A DNA stretch of 64,000 nt from Bugula neritina (Eukaryota > Bryozoa > Gymnolaemata > Cheilostomatida > Bugulidae): contig OZ037765.1 of NCBI GenBank assembly GCA_964035545.1, forward strand, positions 35,167,504 through 35,231,503, read 5' to 3'. The translations under genes and the position numbers were made by a program. Under the pieces are notes generated by a model. It made no database searches and was not told where the DNA came from. It saw only the letters and a list, made by a program, of their open reading frames with translations. Below, one piece after another: positions 57,201-64,000 of the stretch; position 1 is the stretch's first letter; the number at the start of each line of letters is the position of its first letter.

Positions 57201-59609
57201 TCAATGACATCTCTAAGAGAGTTGAATATTAGTGGCTGTAGACTACCAACTCTACCTGAGAGGTTAGTAAATGCAAGCACCCTCCTAGTGTTTTGCCTCC
57301 ATGTTTATAGACATGCATCTCCTGTTGCTATTTATTGTTAAAATTATTGCAAATTTCTTATTCTACATTTAAAGTTAACCAAAAATCTAGAATTTACCTG
57401 TATGTTTTGAGACTTACATTTTTTTGCTAAATAATCTGTGAAAATTTCTCAAATCTGTAGAATGTTTGCTTATATGATGTATACAATATATATGCAGATA
57501 AATATAAGCTAATAAAGAGATGCTATGTAATATTATGACATGTGGTTATGGAATATATAAGGCATGTTCCAATATTTTAATTTCCTATGATGCTCGAATT
57601 AAGTAGAAGTTATAGTAAGCTGAGTTTATTAGACTTTTCTTGAAAAATAAAAAGCCTAAGCTTTATTATGTAATCTCCTGCAGACTAAAATCAGGTTCTG
57701 ATCTAGCAGTATAATGTATAGTTAGTATCTATAAATAAGTTATGCAGTCGTTTGTTATACTATAAGCAGTAATAACCTTTAATTGAAATGTTATAAATAA
57801 TTAATTTGTGTTTTGAAGTATGAAACAAAAAGGAATTATTTTAGCAATTATCTGTAACAATGACAAACATTATTATATATAAAAATATAAATGCATAAAC
57901 TGTGAAGGATACATACTTTGTATTCAGCTTGGTGTTGAAAAAAAGGACCCATACAGTATATTTCACATGTATATGTGAAATTCATATCTACTGATGTCTT
58001 TTATTCCAACTTGATACTCCATTAAATGAAATTTATTATATATCAATGGGAAACTTTATGCTAGAATTATATTTCTATTGCTTTAGATGGTTGTATTACT
58101 ATATGATGTCTCAACTAGTATATGTTTACTATAGCATGTCTAATCTGGAGAATCTGCAGAATCTTAACATGTCATGGAATAACTTCAGTGAAGGATTACC
58201 TGATGCATTCACATCAATGACATCTCTAAGAGAGTTGGATATTAGTTATTGTAGACTACCAACTCTACCTGAGAGGTTAGTAAATGCAAGCACCCTCCTA
58301 GTGTTTTGCCTCCATGTTTATAGACATGCATCTCCTGTTGCTATGTATTGTTAAAATTATTGCAAATTTCTTATTCTATATTTAAAGTTAACCAAAAATC
58401 TAGAATTTACCTGCATGTTTGGAGACTTACATTTTTTTTGCTGAAAAATCTGTGAAAATTTCTCAAATCTGCATGTTGAATGTTTGCTTATATGATGAAT
58501 ACAATATGCAAATAATTATAAGCTAATAAAGAGATGCTATGTAATATTATGACATGTTTATGTCAGTGAGTGTTCCAATGTTTTTTAATTGTTATTGTAA
58601 TCGTTTGTGGATAAACAGATATTGTGATAAGAAAGTTTGGGTTAGTTTCGTGTGATAGGTAATCTTTAATCTGTCTCAAACCATAAGCCAGAGAATGTAC
58701 TACAAACACACAATGAAGTAATACTGGTATAAGTAATGCTTAGACACAAAAATATTATATAACCAGTACAAGTAATTACTATAACGTATGCTACAGAGTT
58801 TACACATAATACAAATTATTATAATAACCTTGTAACAATAGAATGAAGATGGGAAGCCAAACATATCAGCGTGTTGGGTTATAACTGTTATAGGTTAAAT
58901 TGCTACAGAGTATTAGTATTAAGTATTTAGCTGATAGCCTGAGGTCTAAGTCAATTGTCAGACACTATCATCAACATCTCCTTTTCTTTTATAAAAAGTT
59001 GGTATAAGTTTGATAATGTAATGAATGAATTATAATTGATTAGGTCAATATAGTTTTAGTAGCAAAAGGGTTGATACGATAAAAGCTTAGTTAGTCTAGA
59101 TCATGGGCTACTCCAACACATAGTCCTGGTATTTTGGATGCATTTTGAAGTGGGAAACAAAAAGGAATTATTTTAGCAATTATCTGTAACTATGACAAAT
59201 ATTATTATATAAAAACATATAAATGCATGAAATGTGAAGGGTATATACTTTGTATTCAGCTTGGTGTTGAAAAAAAAGACTCATGCAGTATATTTCACAT
59301 GTATATGTGAAATTCACATCTACTGATGTTTTTTATTCCAACTTCATACTCCATTAAATGAAATTTGTTATATATTTCAATGGGAAACTTTATGCTAGAA
59401 TTATATTTCTATTGCTTTAGATGGTTGTATTACTACATGATGTCTCAACTAGTATATGTTTACTACAGCATGTTTAATCTGAAGAATCTGGACACTCTTA
59501 ATATGTCAGGGAATAACTTCAGTGAAAGATTACCTGATGTATTCACATCAATGACATCTCTAAGAAACTTGTATATGGAGCAATGTCAACTAGTAACTCT
59601 ACCTGAGAG
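54241..59609 (+). CDS. LRR gene: nine tandem 141-nt leucine-rich-repeat exons
   Basis: Exons at 54241-54381, 54644-54784, 55040-55180, 55433-55573, 56444-56584, 56783-56923, 57122-57262, 58135-58275 and 59469-59609. Each starts with one base completing a codon (AG|C or AG|T, Ser) and ends with two, so all are interchangeable without frame change. Each encodes 47 residues, two LRRs: NLKNLETLNMSGNNFSEGLP then DVVTSMTSLRELD and LPTLPER. The acceptor is TTTACTATAG and the donor GTTAGT; exons 56444 and 56783 have the altered donor GTTATA. LRR arrays of this type form ligand-binding solenoids. The gene may continue right of 59609; no transmembrane or death domain is seen here. Confidence 0.8.
55433..58560 (+). 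repeat. 1.69-kb tandem segmental duplication in the LRR cluster
   Basis: Exons and introns recur together: 55433 to 57122 and 56444 to 58135 are offset by 1689 and 1691 bp, with long intron stretches almost identical (for example about 55690-56440 against 57385-58130). A third partial copy spans about 59135-59610. Confidence 0.85.
58560..59135. other. Unique insertion within the third duplicated LRR intron
   Basis: Where the other copies of the unit run on continuously, about 575 bp of unrelated sequence is present. It has no coding frame. Parts (TCATCAACATCTCCTTTTCT, then TTTTATAAAAAG) have the feel of a retroelement LTR, but no paired LTR, target duplication or coding part is seen. Confidence 0.45.
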
Positions 59610-59819
59610 GTTAGTAGGAATGCATTAAATAAAATATTCATCAGTGTGAAGGATATAGTTCTGCAATAAGAGTATTTATTTTTCAAGTAAAATTATCTAA
59701 AGGTTTTAAAGTTAAGCTTGGAAAGTTCTACAGAAACAGTTTTACATACTTTTTGGGATTCCCTAAGTACAATATATCAGGTTCACAGTAGAATCACAAG
59801 TACCAATTGTGTTAAATAC

Positions 59820-59900
59820 TTCCCACTGAGAATCAACCTCCGGCTTGCCAACTGAGGCTCTAACCATTACACTCTAAGGACCACTGGGTAATGTCAATGC
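59820..59900 (-). repeat. tRNA-derived SINE head
   Basis: The minus strand reads as a decayed tRNA: A-box-like TAATGGTTAGAGC, anticodon-arm-like CAGTTGGCAAGCCGGAG, and B-box-like GGAGGTTGATTCTC. The tail continues to about 59700 without a clear poly-A. The B box lacks the expected GTTCGA, so it is not a working tRNA gene. Confidence 0.45.
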
Positions 59901-60333
59901 TACACTAAACTGTTCACATGTGCATTCAGTTCTGGGGTCCCATAAAGCTATTCTGTGTACAGTCACATATCTCTAATCACAGCAGACTATAATATAATTC
60001 TACATACCCCCTGCCTTCAAATGACATCACAATTACTATAAGACACCAAATTATCATAAGCAGATTCTATGGAATGAAATATTAATATATAATTATATTA
60101 TTATTATTATTGCAGTTATGTGTCATAAGGAAACCTCATCTTCATGTTGTTTAGAGACAAAACAGTTGCATTAAGGGCAGAGTTCATCAAGTTGTATTTT
60201 ATATTAGGTTGCATGTAATACATAAGGATTTATATATCGAAACAGTTGTATACAGATGTAACTTTTTAAATGACAAATTTGAAAAAAGTTGCTCGTTATA
60301 AATCTGCAATCATGTTTGCAAATTAATAAATAT

Positions 60334-60747
60334 TGTAATGGATTTCAGTGGTTCAATTAATTGTTAGTTATTATATTGAAAGGGTCGACTCTATATTGTA
60401 TATTATTGTGGATATCGACAGCATCGACCTCCAGCGACTTGTATCTATGGTCGACAGTGGCACCACTAATAACAGCCAATCAGGACTGACATGCTAATTG
60501 GTAGCAGGTGGAGCTAGCTACTCGTAGTGGAAGCCGCTGAGTAGCTAGCCAGGCAAACCAGCTTGGGACTTCGCTTAGAGTAGTTGTGTGTAAAGTCTCA
60601 CTTATTATGTAATCGTTCAATTCATGTTAGCAGTAATTCAATTCTTGTATCTTGTAAATAATAAACTTATCATAACGTAAATAACCTGGTGTAGTAGCTT
60701 TGTTTAAGTCGACCCACATAACATAGTGAATTGTGAAATTCACTACA
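60334..60747 (+). repeat. Element 4 5' LTR
   Basis: 414 bp, starts TGTAATGG and ends CACTACA, matching 63600-64000 at about 97% by eye. Confidence 0.9.
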
Positions 60748-60748
60748 G

Positions 60749-60766
60749 TGGTGGCAGCGGTGGGAT
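60749..60766 (+). promoter_or_regulatory. Primer-binding site of element 4
   Basis: TGGTGGCAGCGGTGGGAT, one base after the LTR, the same 18-mer as in element 1 although the LTRs of the two elements are unrelated in sequence. Confidence 0.8.
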
Positions 60767-60779
60767 TCCACTTGATACA

Positions 60780-61680
60780 AATGCTCCTAGCCAGGGAGTA
60801 GAAAGAAGATAGCCGACGAGGACGACGCGCCCGGACAGGAACCGGCAGCATTAGAGGAGGATCACATAGGCGGCCCAGCGCTGCCTATGGACAGGTACCA
60901 CTTGCGGGCTCCCATCTTCTCAGGGGAAGGAGATGTGGAGCAAGTCATCACTAAGTTTAGTGATGTGGCGGCCATTTGCAGATGGCTGAATAGGGTTACT
61001 CTGATCCAGCTGCGGTTATGTCTGACAGGGCCGGCGAAACCCTATGGAATAAGCAAGAATGTCGGTGACATATTTGAAGCATTACGAGCTTGGTTTGGAT
61101 TAACCGCTCGAGATGCTCGCGTGCAACTCCAGGGGCTTAGAAGAAATCCTAAGACTAACCTGCGAGAGCATGCTACCGTAGTCGAACGACTGGCACAAGT
61201 CGCCTAAGGCGACTTGCCTGCTGATAGTTGACAGAGCTTAGCACTGGATGCATTCCTCCAGTCTATTAACAACCTTGGGCTGAAACAGCATCTGCTGGTG
61301 GCCGAGGTTGAGACTATGGAGAGAGCTCTAAGGCTTGGGAATGCTTATTTCCAAGCTGATAGTGCGTGCCGACCTGGTACGACAATACAGCAGGTCGGAG
61401 CAGACGACGACGTGTCGACGTCACCGGCGAAGACAGCTGTACATGTCGCCTCGGCAGCAGCCGACGAGCCGACTAGCTTGACCACAAGCTTGGTTCGAGA
61501 ACTGCTAGCCGAGATCAGGCAACTGCGCCAGCAGTGGACAGCCGAGTGACCCAGGAGGTCGTCGGTAGCTGTCGACGACAGGCGCCGCCCCGTATGCTGG
61601 GGCTGTGGTAGTGGTGGGCACTTCATAAGAAGTTGCCCCCGCGGTAGTGGGAGGCAGTTAAACAGCAATGGCCCACGATA
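60780..61680 (+). pseudogene. gag: Element 4 gag
   Basis: Frame segments 60887-61207 (YHLRAPIFSGEGDVEQVI; LTARDARVQLQGLRR) and 61298-61549 (MERALRLGNAYFQADS) are interrupted by TAA at 61205, TGA near 61228 and TGA at 61547. A zinc knuckle C-WG-C-GSGG-H-FIRS-C follows at about 61594-61640. The closing TAA is at about 61678, just after the slippery site. Confidence 0.85.
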
Positions 61681-61699
61681 ACTTCCGCCGACCGTGGGC
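61657..61699 (+). promoter_or_regulatory. -1 frameshift signal of element 4
   Basis: GTTAAAC (61657-61663) is read G TTA AAC in the gag frame, as in element 1. After 7 nt comes the stem GCCCACG (61671-61677) with CGTGGGC (61693-61699) and a 15-nt loop. The stem differs in sequence from element 1 but is again perfectly paired. The -1 frame is open into the protease region. Confidence 0.72.
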
Positions 61700-63220
61700 T
61701 CCAGTTTAACCCCCCAAGGCAGAGGCCAAGGCCCAAACCCCACCGGGTAAGGAGGCCGCCTTCGTCAGAGTGGCAAGCCCCAAGGAGAGTTAGTAGGCCG
61801 CAAGGCCCGCCAAAACTTCCGGCTTGGGCACTCAAAAATCGCTTTGAAGGTTTGCTTGATGAGGGAGTGAATGACGAGTGAGAGCGAAACAGGGATTTTC
61901 CTTGGTTGCCCACACGAGCATCAGCCCGAGAATTCACTCGGCCACCTGTGTGTGAGCAAGACCGAGATGTAACCTGCTTGCCCACGCGACGTCGACGACC
62001 CCCTCGCAACCGAAAAGCACAGGTGCATCCCCAACTCCATGCACATGAGGTGTCGTCTCAAGAGACGAACCGCTCAATGAGCGCTCAGCCATATGGAAGC
62101 AGCTATTTCCTCCCGGGCAAACTTGCTGGCAAAGCTGTCACATTCCTGTTGGATACTGGGTGCACCACCAACCTACTGAGTCGGCGTCTATTCGACACTC
62201 TCAGTGCCAGGGACAGGGCTAGCCTAGAACCATATGAAGGGGAGCACGGCACGTTGGCGGACGGGTCGTGTATTCCTTTCTATGGGGTAATCCAGTTGAC
62301 TGGTAGAGTCCGTGATCAGACGACCAGTGAGACCTTCATCGTCAGTCAACTCAAGGAGGACGCCATCTTGGGCATGCCATTTCTGAAGCGACACAGGTGC
62401 TACATCGAATTTAACAAGTCGGCGGTGGTGATGGCCGGGCGTGAGCCGGCCTGTGTCGACCAATTTGGCCGACCTTTGGTGGGGGGAGTGCAGGTGGTAG
62501 AGCGTTGTACTGTACCTGGGCGCTCCCGGGCTACAGTTCGCTGCAGAGTGAACTGTAGGGAAATCTCCGAGTTAGGAGTGGTGGAAGGTGCACTGGGGGG
62601 CGTCCAGCTCACTAACAGTCTGAATAGGCTAGATGAGCGGGGGAGTTCCTGGTCCAGTGCGTAAATCCTTTCACGGAGCCGGTAGAATTGCCGGCTGGGT
62701 CTCTAGTGGGGAAGTTCCACTCCGTGCAGGAGGAGGATGTAGGGCCCGCGCTGGAGACGGCGGACGAAACCCATGGGGTACCCACTAGAGCCAGCAGGGG
62801 GCCGGTGCCTGAACACGTAGCGGAGTTGTACAAGGATGCCTGTGATGGCTGTGAGAGCAAGCGAGAACGCCTGGTGATGGCCCGGCTACTCTCTGAGTAC
62901 AAGGACGTGTTCAGTTGCGGCGACCATGACATGGGTCTGACTAAGACTGTCTGTCATGAGATACCCCTGGCGGCGGGGACGGCGCCCATTCGACAGCCGA
63001 CCCGCCGGTTAGGTCCTGAAAAAAGGAGAGAGAAGTGAACCGTCATTTGCATGACTTTCTGAACCGAGACCTGATTGAGCCAGGCCATGGGGCCTGGAGT
63101 TCTCCAGTCGTCCTGGTTCGGAAAAAGGATGGTAGCTGGAGGTTTTGCGTTGATTATCTCTTATGTACCCAGGCGCACCCACAGAAAGAGGAAGGGTACT
63201 GGCAATGCGCCCCGAGATGA
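61680..63220 (+). pseudogene. pol: Element 4 protease and start of RT
   Basis: Protease FLLDTGCTTNLLSRRLFD near 62145 and ILGMPFLKRH are intact within 61906-62664. Shifts near 62640 and 63030 lead to frames 62688-63038 (FHSVQEEDVGPALE; KTVCHEIPLAAGTAP) and 63035-63155 (LIEPGHGAWSSPVVLVRKKD). The RT is cut right after FCVDY. The YLDD box, RNase H and integrase are absent. Confidence 0.85.
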
Positions 63221-63599
63221 CATTGGCCCTGACTAGTCCCTACTAGCAGACATCAAGAAACTACAGCGGCGTATGGCTCGCCTCAGTAAAGAACAGAAGC
63301 GAGCGGCTCCTGAACTGGCTAAGTTGCAAACACGACTGGAGAGACGACTGGCCAAAGAGTGACAGAGGAGCGGTTTCCCCCCATTGAGACTGTGTGTCGC
63401 GATGGTAATAGATAGGCGTTACTGATTATGCGTAGTAGAGACTCGATTATTCTACGTATACTGTTCTGTATTATATATTTTTTTTCCAGTTTTTTTGTTA
63501 TCTCTAGCTTTGTAAAACCCTATGTTAGTTCCAATCTTTTTATTTTTGTTATCATATCAGCGTTAACCATAGAGTGTACCTTTCGATAGGTGTGGCGAG

Positions 63600-64000
63600 T
63601 GTAATGGATTTCAGTGGCGCAATTAATTGTTAGTTATTATATCGAAAGGGTCGACTCTATATTGTATATTATTGTGGAGATCGACTGCATCGACCTCCAG
63701 CGACTTGTATCTATGGTCGACAGTGGCACCACTAATAACAGCCAATCAGGACTGACATGCTAATTGGTAGCAGGTGGAGCTAGCTACTCGTAGTGGAAGC
63801 GCGCTGAGTAGCTAGCCGGGCAGAGCAGCTTGGGACTTCGCTTAGAGTAGTTGTGTGTAAAGTCTCACTTATTATGTAATCCTTCAATTCATGTTAGCAG
63901 TAATTCAATTCTTGTATCTTGTAAATAATAAACTTATCATAACGTAAATAACCTGGTGTATTAGCTTTGTTTAAGTCGACCCACATAACATAGTGAATTG
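63600..64000 (+). repeat. Element 4 3' LTR (cut by window edge)
   Basis: 401 of an expected 414 bp. It is preceded by a purine-containing tract (GATAGGTGTGGCGAG). Confidence 0.9.

Larger units (their letters stand above)
60334..64000 (+). mobile_element. Ty3/gypsy element 4, young but internally deleted
   Basis: The 5' LTR is 60334-60747 (414 bp, TG...CA); the 3' LTR starts at 63600 and its last ~13 bp lie beyond the window. LTRs differ by only about a dozen bases. The primer-binding site 60749-60766 is identical to that of element 1. Gag, protease and the start of RT are present with stops and shifts. RT to the third gene is deleted: at 63154 the RT motif FCVDY runs straight into unrelated frame. 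A short coiled-coil tail (DIKKLQRRMARLSKEQKRA) at 63249-63360 sits where the third gene's helical C-terminus would be. Confidence 0.9.

Noticed and set aside
59820-59900. Functional tRNA gene
   Set aside because: B box lacks GTTCGA and the acceptor arms do not pair; better as a SINE head.

Overview
This window reads as nuclear DNA of an invertebrate animal. Genes are split by many short-to-medium GT-AG introns in AT-rich sequence, and they include metazoan-type families (prominin, a CNBD2-like cyclic-nucleotide-binding protein, a leucine-rich-repeat gene). Retroelements of Ty3/gypsy, BEL/Pao and Tc1/mariner type are abundant, and introns are loaded with minisatellites. I cannot fix the phylum from sequence alone; a sponge or other early-branching marine animal would fit.

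Layout: (1) 317-7427, minus strand, twelve exons of a CNBD2-like gene that runs off the left edge. (2) 7428-12807, AT-rich intergenic DNA with one 14-bp minisatellite. (3) 12808-32736, minus strand, a complete seventeen-exon prominin gene; my exon model sums to 2631 nt (877 codons with stop) with every phase consistent. Its introns hold at least eight minisatellites and one near-perfect 7.5-kb Ty3/gypsy element (20877-28375) with identical LTRs. (4) 32737-36560, intergenic DNA with minisatellites and a 665-bp inverted repeat. (5) 36570-59609, plus strand, an apparent LRR gene. A possible signal-peptide exon is followed by a BEL/Pao-like LTR element (36963-42256), one securely spliced ectodomain exon (42463-42691), a long transposon-filled intron (42692-54240), and nine near-identical 141-nt LRR exons. 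The long intron holds an unidentified minus-strand exon, a decayed gypsy fragment, and a gypsy element inserted into a Tc1 transposase gene. (6) 60334-64000, a deleted but recently inserted gypsy element whose 3' LTR is cut by the window edge.

The most notable system is in the gypsy family. The intact element carries gag, then pol in the -1 frame behind a GTTAAAC slippery site with a GC-rich stem, then a third gene downstream of pol. That third gene encodes a C2H2 plus CCHC zinc-finger protein with an Arg/Ser-rich middle and a helical tail. Its start codon lies in a 26-nt microexon bounded by splice signals and followed by a ~260-nt intron. The same microexon, intron and C-terminal helix are seen in a diverged copy on the opposite strand (48662-49685). 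The frameshift stem is re-formed with different bases in the 60-kb element. The BEL/Pao-like element is unusual in two ways: the bases just after its 5' LTR are perfectly complementary to a 15-nt stretch inside the LTR (possible self-priming), and its RT/integrase region is replaced by an intronless, frameshifted coding stretch that looks like captured host mRNA.
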